This document shows positions 1 to 6,944 of a DNA stretch of 15,185 nt, in pieces. Source of the DNA: CAYPYS01 sp964445715. GTDB taxonomy: Bacteria > Omnitrophota > Gorgyraeia > Gorgyraeales > Gorgyraeaceae. Made by a program: the position numbers and the translations under genes. The DNA lies in contig CAYULJ010000031.1 in the NCBI GenBank assembly GCA_964445715.1, positions 1-15,185 of the forward strand, given 5' to 3'. Each line of letters begins with the position of its first letter. Within the stretch, counting starts at the first letter, position 1. The notes beneath the pieces were generated by a model. The model ran no database searches. It saw only the letters and a list, made by a program, of their open reading frames with translations, and was not told the origin of the DNA.

Positions 1-555
1 CCTCTTTTTAAAAAAAGACTTCCACCGCTTTTTATATTTATTGCGTTAACCGCATTTCTGATGCACTATTTCAAGCCGGTAAACTTTTTTATTGTGCAAA
101 ATATATCCAGTGTTTTTGGCCTGGCCCTGCTAGGAATCTGCGTCATAGCGATCCTAAAACCAAAAAAAGAACTCAAACTCAAGAAAATAAAATATATTGC
201 GCTTGGCGCATGGACCACTTTAATAGTCCTCGGAATATTTGTAACAAGTCCATGGTGCAGCATCTATGGAAACGAAATAGATTATTCCTCGCTGATCGGA
301 TTTATAGCAGTACTTTTCGCCGGTACCGTGATATCAATGGCATGGTGCAGATACGTATGCCCTCTGGGCGGTTTGTTCGCGCTGCTCTCAAGATTCTACC
401 AATATGTCGTAAAAGGGACTGGTAAATCCGATAAGACTTACGCAGAGACATGTCCCATGGCTGCCATAAGTGAAAATGGCGAAGTAGACACAGAAAACTG
501 CATATACTGCCTCAGGTGCGTCGAAAAGCATGGATTCAAACTAAAGGAACAATAA
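1..555 (+). CDS. Membrane 4Fe-4S ferredoxin-like protein (NapH/NosR-type), 5' partial
   Basis: The reading frame is open from base 1 through the first in-window ATG at 61, so the true start lies upstream. The product has several hydrophobic segments (around residues 10-25, 33-53, 65-82 and 95-115 of the visible part). A membrane-proximal WCRYVCPLGG motif follows (C-x3-C-P, as in NapH/NosR/Fer4_5 proteins), then a C-terminal tail with TCP and CIYCLRC, which supplies four more cysteines for an iron-sulfur cluster. Known family members pass electrons across or along the cytoplasmic membrane, often to periplasmic partners. No specific partner can be named. The gene is followed after 10 bases by a B palindrome and then by an exported propeller. 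A role as electron supplier to the thiol/metal system downstream is inference. Confidence 0.8.
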   Translation, partial: PLFKKRLPPLFIFIALTAFLMHYFKPVNFFIVQNISSVFGLALLGICVIAILKPKKELKLKKIKYIALGAWTTLIVLGIFVTSPWCSIYGNEIDYSSLIGFIAVLFAGTVISMAWCRYVCPLGGLFALLSRFYQYVVKGTGKSDKTYAETCPMAAISENGEVDTENCIYCLRCVEKHGFKLKEQ

Positions 556-565
556 CGCCAATCTC

Positions 566-606
566 CTTAAGTTTACACTTCAACAATGTTAAAGTGTAAA
601 CTTAAG
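566..606. repeat. B palindrome, copy 1
   Basis: A 41-base near-perfect palindrome. The left arm CTTAAGTTTACACTT (566-580) is matched exactly by its reverse complement at 592-606, around the centre CAACAATGTTA. It begins 10 bases after the stop of the Fe-S gene and ends 10 bases before the next ATG. Read in the sense of the preceding gene it is identical, base for base, to copy 8 at 12507-12547 read on the minus strand. Confidence 0.95.
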
Positions 607-616
607 AAAAATAGAT

Positions 617-1942
617 ATGAGAGTTATGAAGACTAGGATCGCTTTTTTTGTATTTTTCTTTGTCCTTTGTTCGGCGTCATGCGCCTTTGCCTCAGACTGG
701 GAGAGTTTCGGGAAAGACTCCAGGCATACAGCAACTACAGATGTAAACTTTGACTCTCCTCGACTCAAAAATACATGGACGTTTACGCCCAGCCAGCACG
801 TATGGGAGTACGAAAAAACAAGTTATCAAAAAGGCATGAATGTCTGGTCAACATCATGCGCAACGCTTGAGATAGACGGCAAAAAAATAATATACGTCGG
901 ATTTTACGATCACAACCTCTACGCAATAGACGCATCCAGTGGAGAATATATTTGGCGCCACACCACTGGAGGAGCCATGGACGCTTCTCCTTGCGCAAAA
1001 ACAATAAACGGCCAAGCCATGGTGTTTACAGGGTCTGGCGACAGGACAGTCTATGCCATAGACGGAAAAACAGGCAATAAGATATGGGGCTATGAAATAG
1101 AAGCATGGGATTACACGACATCCACAGCCATCCCTTCTTCTCCTATCCTGGAAAAAATAGACGGAAAAGACACGCTCTTCATAGGTTTCTGGATCAACAA
1201 CTTCAGTCCCTTTAAAAACATACAAAAAGGCGAACTCTTCTCCTTTGACGCCCTAACAGGCAAGTTAAACTGGAGAGCTAAATTAACAACCCTACCGCTG
1301 GGTTCGCCTGCTTTTACGCACATAAACAACGAGCCCGCGCTATTCGTGACCTCGCAGGACGGAAATCTTTATTCTATAGACGCAAAAACAGGTAAAACGA
1401 ACTGGAACTTTACTTCTGATTCATCTGTCCATTCCTCGCCTACTATATTAGAGGTAAAAGGTGAAAAATATGTCGCTTTTGGCACTCGACTCGGCAATAT
1501 CTACGCGCTCAACGCCGCATCAGGTGACATCTTTTGGAAATTCAAAACAGGCCACGCTGTTGACTCCACATGCGCATTCTCATCCATAGAAAATAGGCCT
1601 GTTCTTTTCATAGGCTCACACGACAGAAACCTCTATGCCATCAACGCTACAAACGGAAAAAAAATCTGGGCATTTCAGACAGATAATTTCATAACCTCCT
1701 CCCCTGCTATTGGCGCGATAAACGGTAAGCCGACAATTTTCATAGCATCTCTGGACGACAATGTCTACGCAATAGACGCGCTCTCCGGAGATAAAGTATG
1801 GAGCCACAAAACAGGGAAATTAATATGGGAGTATACCACCAGAGGCGATACGCTATGGTCTTCGCCCCTTCTTGTTAAAACCACTCAGGGCCCGCTATTG
1901 ATATTCGGCTCATATGATGGTACAATGTACGCGTTTAAGTAA
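617..1942 (+). CDS. Exported eight-bladed PQQ-type beta-propeller protein
   Basis: The product has 441 residues. A basic start, a very hydrophobic stretch and CAFAS look like a signal peptide cleaved near residue 25, so the protein should be periplasmic. An in-frame ATG at 626 is an alternative start; neither has a strong ribosome site. The body is a string of PQQ-like blade repeats with the signature Y-A-I-D-x-x-[ST]-G-x-x-x-W, such as LYAIDASSGEYIW and VYAIDGKTGNKIW. Counting the blade-opening strands (STSC, ASPC, SSPI, GSPA, SSPT, DSTC, SSPA, SSPL) gives eight. The vicinal Cys pair of methanol dehydrogenases is not seen, so the fold may be structural (BamB-like) and not a quinoprotein enzyme. 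Three blade openings carry Cys, which is unusual and fits the cysteine theme of the neighbourhood. The stop codon lies in an A element. Confidence 0.85.
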   Translation: MRVMKTRIAFFVFFFVLCSASCAFASDWESFGKDSRHTATTDVNFDSPRLKNTWTFTPSQHVWEYEKTSYQKGMNVWSTSCATLEIDGKKIIYVGFYDHNLYAIDASSGEYIWRHTTGGAMDASPCAKTINGQAMVFTGSGDRTVYAIDGKTGNKIWGYEIEAWDYTTSTAIPSSPILEKIDGKDTLFIGFWINNFSPFKNIQKGELFSFDALTGKLNWRAKLTTLPLGSPAFTHINNEPALFVTSQDGNLYSIDAKTGKTNWNFTSDSSVHSSPTILEVKGEKYVAFGTRLGNIYALNAASGDIFWKFKTGHAVDSTCAFSSIENRPVLFIGSHDRNLYAINATNGKKIWAFQTDNFITSSPAIGAINGKPTIFIASLDDNVYAIDALSGDKVWSHKTGKLIWEYTTRGDTLWSSPLLVKTTQGPLLIFGSYDGTMYAFK

Positions 1943-2038
1943 GCAGCTTCAAAAAATAGGGACAGACACCTATTTTTCCGAAAACCTATCTGAGATAATA
2001 AAAAATAGGTGTCTGTCCCTATTTTTTGAAGCTGCTTA
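1940..2038. repeat. A element, copy 1: long inverted repeat of nested palindromes
   Basis: Arms 1941-1977 and 2001-2037 are perfect 37-base reverse complements, extended by one pair at 1940/2038, with a 23-base spacer. Each arm contains a smaller dyad, AAAAATAGG-GACAGACA-CCTATTTTT, so the element could fold into a cruciform with sub-hairpins. The stop TAA of the propeller gene (1940-1942) is its first three bases, and the bases after it form the AAGGAGG ribosome site of the permease at 2049. The core resembles the REP-type palindromes that RAYT/IS200-like transposases mobilise. No transposase is in the window, so that link is inference. Confidence 0.93.
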
Positions 2039-2048
2039 AGGAGGCGTT

Positions 2049-3419
2049 ATGTTTTTCAAACTTGCAATAAAAAATCTTTTCTCTAGGCGCAGAAATCTGT
2101 ATGTATCTCTTGCCGGCATCTCTATAAGCATTGCTCTTCTCGTTGCCATATTGCTAATTCTGAAAGGCGCCCAGGAATCCTTTGCAAAGCCGCTTGAAGA
2201 TTCCGGCGCAGACATGATAGTCCAGCTTCAGGGTGAGCCATGCGTGTGGTCTCCCGTAAAACTGCCCCTAAGCTTAAATCCAATCCCGATAGAGTCTGTT
2301 AAAAAAATAAATGAACTCGAGGAAGTCGAGGCTGCTGAAGGCTCATTGATCGCATGGGCATTTTCTAATCCGCCTTCCGGTAAGATACAAAATGCACCAT
2401 CACACGGCGAATCCCAGGAGATCCTTGCCGCAATCAATAGCGGAGAATTAGAAGGGCAACCTTGCGACTATGGCCCTGAGGGCAGTTTTTGCGATGACGG
2501 ATCACCTGTGTCAGGCTCTTCTGAATTCCGGCCCATAGTAGTCGCGGGCATCGACCCTAAATTAAAAAATATAGGCCCTATAAAAAAAGATGATTTGGAA
2601 ACCCTCAAAGGCGAATTCTTTTCAGAGACCGACAGTTACGTTGCCATTCTCGATAAGGACTTTGCAAGGACCCGAAATCTTGATCTAGGAGACGGCTTTG
2701 ATCTAGGCCAAGTATATTTCAGAGTAAAAGGAATCATAAATCCCGGACGCGACGCAAAAATCGCCGGCGCCCAGGCATTTATACCGCTAAAGACAGCTAT
2801 AGAAATGACCAACCGCGGAAACATAGTCGACATTGTATTTGTCAAACTTAAAAACGAAGCAAACCCTGATTCAGTCGAAGAAAAAATAAAAAATATCATA
2901 TCAGAAAATGTAACTATCACCAGCTCTGATGATTTCCTGTCTGTCATAGCTGGCTTTTCCAGATTCACGCAGGGACTCGGCCTTGCCATTCTAATCATAG
3001 TGGTCCTGGCTGCTCTCCTCTATATCTCTAAGACAGCCTTCGGCACCGTGTTGGAACGGTCGAATGAGATAGGCGTGCTAAAGGGCATTGGATGGCAAAA
3101 TAAAAATATAATCAAGCTGATCCTGGCCGAGCATCTTATATTGGGTCTAGCAGGGGGTGTGATCGGTGCGATCATAGGTTACATCGCAAGTTTAGTATAC
3201 AAAGCAAATTTGGGCGCTGTTATCCCGTACTACCTAAACCCCTATCCGCCGTGCTCCCAATATCTAGCCAAGAGCTCAATAGATACGACTATTCCCTTTT
3301 CTCCTCATATATTTTTAATAGGAATAATTTTGTCAGTGGCAATATTGGAATTGGCAGGTTTATTCGCTGTAAAAAAAGTGTTAAAACTTACGCCGGCGGA
3401 CGCGATGAGAAAAATATGA
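2049..3419 (+). CDS. MacB/FtsX-type ABC transporter permease
   Basis: The product has 456 residues, with a strong AAGGAGG ribosome site before the ATG. One membrane helix lies near residues 20-40, then a periplasmic domain of about 260 residues, then three helices near 307-328, 357-385 and 420-442: the MacB/FtsX layout. Residues 336-349 (ERSNEIGVLKGIGW) match the cytoplasmic coupling-helix motif that contacts the ATPase. The C-terminal PADAMRK is also typical. Four cysteines fall in predicted periplasmic segments (65, 139, 148, 402); two of them flank a short Gly/Asp/Pro-rich insertion at 137-155. The matching ATPase is probably the gene at 8178, at the other end of the train. Such transporters usually move lipoproteins, peptides or small molecules, or do mechanical work across the envelope. 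The substrate here is unknown. The stop overlaps the next start in ATGA. Confidence 0.88.
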   Translation: MFFKLAIKNLFSRRRNLYVSLAGISISIALLVAILLILKGAQESFAKPLEDSGADMIVQLQGEPCVWSPVKLPLSLNPIPIESVKKINELEEVEAAEGSLIAWAFSNPPSGKIQNAPSHGESQEILAAINSGELEGQPCDYGPEGSFCDDGSPVSGSSEFRPIVVAGIDPKLKNIGPIKKDDLETLKGEFFSETDSYVAILDKDFARTRNLDLGDGFDLGQVYFRVKGIINPGRDAKIAGAQAFIPLKTAIEMTNRGNIVDIVFVKLKNEANPDSVEEKIKNIISENVTITSSDDFLSVIAGFSRFTQGLGLAILIIVVLAALLYISKTAFGTVLERSNEIGVLKGIGWQNKNIIKLILAEHLILGLAGGVIGAIIGYIASLVYKANLGAVIPYYLNPYPPCSQYLAKSSIDTTIPFSPHIFLIGIILSVAILELAGLFAVKKVLKLTPADAMRKI

Positions 3420-3664
3420 AAACAGTAGACGTGACAATACCTGATTTTAGTGGGAAGAAATCTCCTGACCAAAAAAGCACGATCATGTTCTGGTTCAAAG
3501 GTGTCGGGGAACGCGTCAATAAAGACGAAGAGCTTGTCGAGATCCAGACAGACAAAGCTATCCTCGATATAGAATCGCCTGCGACCGGCAAAATAGTTAA
3601 GATCCTGGCTGACGCCGGCGATGAAATCCAGGACGGCCAGAAAATCGGAGAGATAGAGGTATGA
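3416..3664 (+). CDS. Free-standing lipoyl-domain protein
   Basis: An 82-residue protein whose ATG overlaps the permease stop (ATGA). The frame is open further upstream inside the permease gene, but the overlap makes 3416 the sensible start. The sequence is a complete lipoyl domain: VTIPDF near the N-terminus, then VEIQTDKAILDIESPATG, with Lys47 in the hairpin as expected lipoylation site, then GDEIQDGQKIGEI. The T-D-K-A context is that of E2 lipoyl domains and not the M-K-M of biotin carriers. No 2-oxoacid dehydrogenase subunits are near. Known single lipoyl proteins include GcvH and the LbpA proteins of sulfur-oxidising heterodisulfide-reductase-like systems. Co-location with ThiF and MoaD makes a thiol or sulfur carrier role plausible, but that is inference. 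Its stop overlaps the next start in ATGA. Confidence 0.88.
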   Translation: MKTVDVTIPDFSGKKSPDQKSTIMFWFKGVGERVNKDEELVEIQTDKAILDIESPATGKIVKILADAGDEIQDGQKIGEIEV

Positions 3665-4296
3665 GCACCTCTAAGAGGGATCTCGAAAAAGGGTTCTACG
3701 AGCGGCATTCGCCCGGCGTATATGAAAAAGCCAAGGATGCGACCGTTGGCATAGCTGGTCTTGGCGGGCTCGGCTCGACCATAGCAATTGCGCTTGCGCG
3801 TACAGGTATCGGAAAGCTTATCCTGGTCGACTTTGACAAAATAGAACCTTCCAACCTAAACCGTCAGCAATACAATGCCGACCAGGTAGGAAAACTCAAG
3901 ACAGACGCCTTAAAAGAAAACCTCTCGAAGATCAATCCTTTTATAAAAATAGAACCGCACACTGTTAAGCTTACGCCTGAAAATGTCCCGGAGATCTTCA
4001 AGCATATCGATATATTAGTAGAAGCCTTTGACAAAGCTGACCAGAAATCCATGCTATACGGATCATTCGCATCCGCTTATCCGGAAAAACCTGTTGTAAT
4101 GGCATCGGGCCTCGCGGGCTACGGCATGAGTAATAAGATCCGAACGAGAAAAGTCACTTCAAATCTGTATATTACAGGCGACATGGTCTCAGGCGCAAGG
4201 CCTGGCATGGGTTTGATGGCCCCGCGCGTAGGTATAGCTGCGGCGCATCAGGCCAACACTGTCCTGGCCTTAATCATGGGAGGAGAAATTGAATAA
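3661..4296 (+). CDS. ThiF/MoeB/HesA-family adenylyltransferase
   Basis: A 211-residue E1-like enzyme expected to adenylate the C-terminal Gly-Gly of the carrier encoded directly downstream, in the cytoplasm. Seen: the nucleotide-binding GLGGLGS (33-39), the acidic end of the next strand VDFDKIE (D57, D59), the NLNRQQY motif (R68) that contacts ATP, and K80/D82 in the following helix. Its length and the SxR-GMGLMAPRVG C-terminal region fit the short ThiF 'family 2' type. The protein contains no cysteine at all: neither a CxxC zinc site nor the active Cys that E. coli ThiF uses to form an acyl disulfide with ThiS. It can therefore activate but not itself hold sulfur. Start ATG overlaps the lipoyl stop; the end overlaps the next gene by 8 bases. 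Confidence 0.9.
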   Translation: MSTSKRDLEKGFYERHSPGVYEKAKDATVGIAGLGGLGSTIAIALARTGIGKLILVDFDKIEPSNLNRQQYNADQVGKLKTDALKENLSKINPFIKIEPHTVKLTPENVPEIFKHIDILVEAFDKADQKSMLYGSFASAYPEKPVVMASGLAGYGMSNKIRTRKVTSNLYITGDMVSGARPGMGLMAPRVGIAAAHQANTVLALIMGGEIE

Positions 4297-4579
4297 GATC
4301 GATATAAAAGTCTATTTCTACGAGGATTTCAGACATATAGCAGGTAAGGATTCCGAAACAATAACTTGCGAAAAAGAAATATCGCTTGAAAATTTTATAA
4401 AAAATACGCTTGTGCAAAGATATGGCAAAAGATTCACAAAATTGGCAGTGGACGACAAAGGCAAGATCTGCCGCATGCTACTGACATTGGTCAATGGAAA
4501 AATCATCAAGGACGCTGCCTCTTTTAAATTATCCGACAAAGACGAGGTGACTCTCTTGTTGCCGGTGGCAGGAGGATAA
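4289..4579 (+). CDS. MoaD/ThiS-like ubiquitin-fold sulfur carrier
   Basis: A 96-residue beta-grasp protein starting with TTG, preceded at a good distance by GGGAGGAG (4278-4285), inside the end of the ThiF gene. The C-terminus LLLPVAGG closely matches MoaD proteins, whose terminal glycine is adenylated and then thiocarboxylated. The segment MLLTLVNGKII is the usual strand before the last loop. It is a little longer than classic MoaD (about 80 residues) and has two cysteines. No molybdopterin genes (moaA, moaC, moaE, mogA) are in the window, so the carrier may serve another sulfur-transfer task such as a metal-sulfur cofactor, a thiolated natural product or a protein conjugation. The codons for the terminal Gly-Gly form the ribosome site of the next gene. 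Confidence 0.87.
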   Translation: MNKIDIKVYFYEDFRHIAGKDSETITCEKEISLENFIKNTLVQRYGKRFTKLAVDDKGKICRMLLTLVNGKIIKDAASFKLSDKDEVTLLLPVAGG

Positions 4580-4581
4580 TT

Positions 4582-4854
4582 ATGGAGATAAAGATCGTGG
4601 GGCGATGGATCGATGGGGCAATGAAGGACTGTCTTGCGTGTCAGACCCTTAGAAAAAGAATCGAAGAAGCGTTAAAAGAGCTTAGGCTTGACATAAAAAT
4701 CAAAAACTGCGAAAGCGAGCAGGAATTTCTGTCATACGGCGTGGTCCTCACCCCTCTTCTTGTTATAAACGGGAAAGTGAAAATAATGGGCAAGGTCCCC
4801 ACCAAAAACCGGTTAAAGGAGATCATAAATGCTGAAGCTAAAACACAGTCTTAG
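4582..4854 (+). CDS. Thioredoxin_3-type small redox protein
   Basis: A 90-residue protein without a signal peptide, so cytoplasmic. The active site is C17-L-A-C20 at the start of the first helix. YGVVLTPLLVINGK carries the cis-proline (T-P) and the NGK turn, and KVPTKNRLKEII closes the fold. This is the 'redox-active disulfide protein' family (PF13192), whose members commonly sit beside PF03773 permeases, as here two genes away. Likely partners are the carrier or the permease; a role in passing thiols or thiol-bound metal is inference. The ribosome site GGAGG is supplied by the last codons of the preceding gene. The 3' end overlaps the next gene by 26 bases. Confidence 0.87.
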   Translation: MEIKIVGRWIDGAMKDCLACQTLRKRIEEALKELRLDIKIKNCESEQEFLSYGVVLTPLLVINGKVKIMGKVPTKNRLKEIINAEAKTQS

Positions 4855-5638
4855 TCTTTTTGTTTGCATGGCAATACTAATAGCGCTTACCAGCTGCGCC
4901 ACAAAACATCAGGCATCCAACGAACTCGAGATCTATGTGCCGTGCAGCGTCTTTGGAGCATTCTGCGACATACTGGACCAGTATAAAAAGGAAAACCCGA
5001 ATCTGATAATAACATTCGATATGGGAAATACTGTTGTCTTAATGCGAAAGGTCCTACGTAAAGGCAGACGACCAGATGTATACATGGGCACAGGCCCCTT
5101 TGAAATAGATCCTATTGAAAAAAGAGGCCTCATAGAACCAGGCACGAAAGTAGCATTCAGCCAGGACTCTGTCATACTCACCACTCATAGTTCAAACAGA
5201 GCCAATGTGAATTCCCTGGAAGATCTTTTATCTGACAGGGTAAAGACGATCGCGCTTCCAAACGCCAATATTAATTCTTCGGGTCATTTTACCGTAGAAG
5301 CCTTTAAAAAGCTGGGGATATGGGAAAAAATAAAGGACAAGGTCTTATTCACGCAATACGGCCGGGAAAGCCGTACCTTTATAATGAAAGACAAGGTCGA
5401 TGCCGGAGTCATGTACACGTCATGTCTCTATGAAGATCTCAAGCCAGGTGATGATATAATTCTGCCAGGGGAAATAAGAATCGTTGAGGATCTTCTTGAA
5501 AAAGTCAACGTCAATATCCCTTCTTACGCGTGCGTCCTCAAGGCGTCAAAAAATAAAGAAGAAGCAAAGAAATTCGTCCAGTATCTATTGAGCGATTATG
5601 CGCAGAACGCGCTAAGAGAATGGGGCGGCGGCCTCTAA
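4829..5638 (+). CDS. ModA-like substrate-binding lipoprotein with cysteines at the ligand site
   Basis: The product has 269 residues and an AAGGAG ribosome site in the preceding gene. The N-terminus is a lipoprotein signal with lipobox LTSC (C23). The rest follows the ModA fold: LEIYVPCSVFGAF at the first ligand loop, GRRPDVYMG, LGIWEKIKDKV, and VDAGVMYTSC near the Tyr that contacts molybdate in ModA. By motif alignment from memory, C39 falls in the Ala-rich first loop and C199 at the Asp after the conserved Tyr. Further cysteines are C46 and C235. These substitutions argue against molybdate and for a soft metal or sulfur-containing ligand, which is inference. No ModB-type permease is present; the transport partners would be the MacB-like pair or the PF03773 permease. 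The stop codon lies in B copy 2. Confidence 0.83.
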   Translation: MLKLKHSLSLFVCMAILIALTSCATKHQASNELEIYVPCSVFGAFCDILDQYKKENPNLIITFDMGNTVVLMRKVLRKGRRPDVYMGTGPFEIDPIEKRGLIEPGTKVAFSQDSVILTTHSSNRANVNSLEDLLSDRVKTIALPNANINSSGHFTVEAFKKLGIWEKIKDKVLFTQYGRESRTFIMKDKVDAGVMYTSCLYEDLKPGDDIILPGEIRIVEDLLEKVNVNIPSYACVLKASKNKEEAKKFVQYLLSDYAQNALREWGGGL

Positions 5639-5674
5639 GTTTACACTTTAACATTGTTAAAGTGTAAACTTAAG
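5635..5674. repeat. B palindrome, copy 2
   Basis: A 40-base palindrome with gene-proximal end CTAAG, arms GTTTACACTTTAAC / GTTAAAGTGTAAAC and centre AACATTGTT. The TAA of the upstream substrate-binding protein (5636-5638) is part of it. Only 13 bases separate its end from the permease ATG, so the spacer is almost entirely the element. Confidence 0.95.
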
Positions 5675-5687
5675 GATATAGCTTGGT

Positions 5688-6836
5688 ATGTTATCTCATA
5701 AACTCGCAGACATAATAGACATCTTTCGCTGCTGTCTTTTTACGTGGGGCGCTGTAACCACGGTCCTCCCCGCCTTCCTCCTTGCAGGCGCTGTCGCGAG
5801 CTTCACATCCGCCACATACATCACCAGATTCCTGGGCCCTCGCGCTAATAAGTGGCTCTCCTTCCCTATTGCCTCTGCAACAGGACAAATACTTCCCACA
5901 TGTTCCTGCAACATAGTGCCTCTTTTTACAAGCATACTTAAGCGCGGTTGCGGAACCGGACCTGCTTTTACCTTTCTATATGCAGGTCCTGCGATCAACA
6001 TAATAAGCGTTGCGTTTATTTTCAAAATCATAGGGCCTGTGCTGGCACTGTGGCGCATCATAGGCGTATTTATAATCTCTATAACCATAGGGCTCGTGAT
6101 GTCGTTTTTGTTTAAAAACGAGGACCGAGCTAGAAACAACTCTCCTGGCATCAAATTGGATCTAGAGGATGCCCTAGAAAAACCGAAGAATAAATTTACC
6201 CTCGTATCGTTTTTTGCTCTACTCTTCTTTATCCTCGCGATTGGATCCAGTATAGGCGGTCTCGACCCGTTGGGCCTGGAGGATAAATTCGTCATTCATA
6301 AAATAATAGGCATTTTGGCACTGGCAACAGCAACAATTTTTATACTTATAAAATTTTTTCCAAGAGAATCTATATTTGGATGGCTGGATGAAGTCTGGCG
6401 CCTTTTGCGAGGCATTCTTCCTGTATTGATACCTGCTGTCCTGGTAATAGGCATTTTGAGTGTGTTCATAGACATACGTTGGGTACATAATCTTTTCAGC
6501 GCGCAAAAAGATGCGCTCGGAAACAGGCTCTTCCTCCCCACTCTCAGATCAACATTTTTGGCAACGCTTTTCGGAGAGCTCATGTATTTTCCCATTCTGA
6601 CAGAGGTCGTGTTTGTAAAGGCGTTCTTAAAGCTCGGCATAGATATAGGCCCGGCTTTAGGAATATTATTGGCAGGGCCAGGCACAAGCCTCCCAGGCCT
6701 TATATTGATCCATAAGTTCGCAGGCCTTAAAAAAGTGCTAGCATATTTTATAATTTCTCTTATAATGGAAACGATTGTAGCTGTCAGCCTCAGCATGTAC
6801 ATAGGCGATTACCTCTGCGCATGCCTGCTCCTATAA
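5688..6836 (+). CDS. PF03773 (ArsP/YraQ-type) integral membrane permease
   Basis: The product has 382 residues and about eight to ten hydrophobic segments. The first repeat half carries TCSCNIVPLF (71-80, Cys72 and Cys74) and then GPAFTFLYAGPAIN (91-104). The second half carries GELMYFPILTE (296-306) and LLAGPGTSLPG (327-337). Two-half symmetry with a Cys-x-Cys in the first membrane motif is typical of the DUF318/ArsP/SO_0444 permeases, known or proposed to export organoarsenicals, copper/zinc or similar thiophilic species. A hydrophilic linker (about 144-168) joins the halves. Further cysteines occur at 15, 16, 88, 377 and 379. With the Thioredoxin_3 gene nearby it fits a classic pairing. 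Direction and substrate are unproven. The ribosome site is weak. The stop TAA touches an A element. Confidence 0.88.
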   Translation: MLSHKLADIIDIFRCCLFTWGAVTTVLPAFLLAGAVASFTSATYITRFLGPRANKWLSFPIASATGQILPTCSCNIVPLFTSILKRGCGTGPAFTFLYAGPAINIISVAFIFKIIGPVLALWRIIGVFIISITIGLVMSFLFKNEDRARNNSPGIKLDLEDALEKPKNKFTLVSFFALLFFILAIGSSIGGLDPLGLEDKFVIHKIIGILALATATIFILIKFFPRESIFGWLDEVWRLLRGILPVLIPAVLVIGILSVFIDIRWVHNLFSAQKDALGNRLFLPTLRSTFLATLFGELMYFPILTEVVFVKAFLKLGIDIGPALGILLAGPGTSLPGLILIHKFAGLKKVLAYFIISLIMETIVAVSLSMYIGDYLCACLLL

Positions 6837-6907
6837 TTAAATAGGGACAGACACCTATTTTTTCTAAAACTAGGTAGCAATTAAATAGGTGTCTGTCCCT
6901 ATTTAAT
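6836..6907. repeat. A element, copy 2
   Basis: Arms 6836-6860 and 6883-6907 are perfect 25-base reverse complements separated by 22 bases. The shared core with copy 1 is AAATAGGGACAGACACCTATTT, here flanked by ATTA.../...TAAT where copy 1 has AGCAGCTTC/GAAGCTGCT. The outer stem thus differs between copies yet stays self-complementary in each. The element starts on the last base of the permease stop codon. Spacer lengths are nearly the same (22 and 23 bases) and both spacers include AAAAC. Confidence 0.92.
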
Positions 6908-6932
6908 AACAACGTTAAAGTGTAAAGTTAAG
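6908..6932. repeat. Half B palindrome (copy 3), abutting the A element
   Basis: AACAACGTTAAAGTG followed by TAAAGTTAAG matches the centre and right arm of B copy 5 (8884-8923). The left arm is absent, and element A ends exactly where it would begin. This may be a B unit cut by insertion or recombination. GAGGG just downstream (6934-6938) is the ribosome site of the next gene. Confidence 0.85.
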
Positions 6933-6944
6933 CGAGGGTTAAAT

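Noticed and set aside
3251..3415. N-terminal extension of the lipoyl protein to 137 residues
   Set aside because: The extra frame lies within the permease's last membrane helix region and shows no lipoyl-domain sequence. The ATGA overlap start gives a complete domain.
5696..6802. Long minus-strand open frames of 199 and 168 residues opposite the permease
   Set aside because: They are antisense shadows of a strongly supported membrane protein with family motifs, and they show no recognisable domain themselves.
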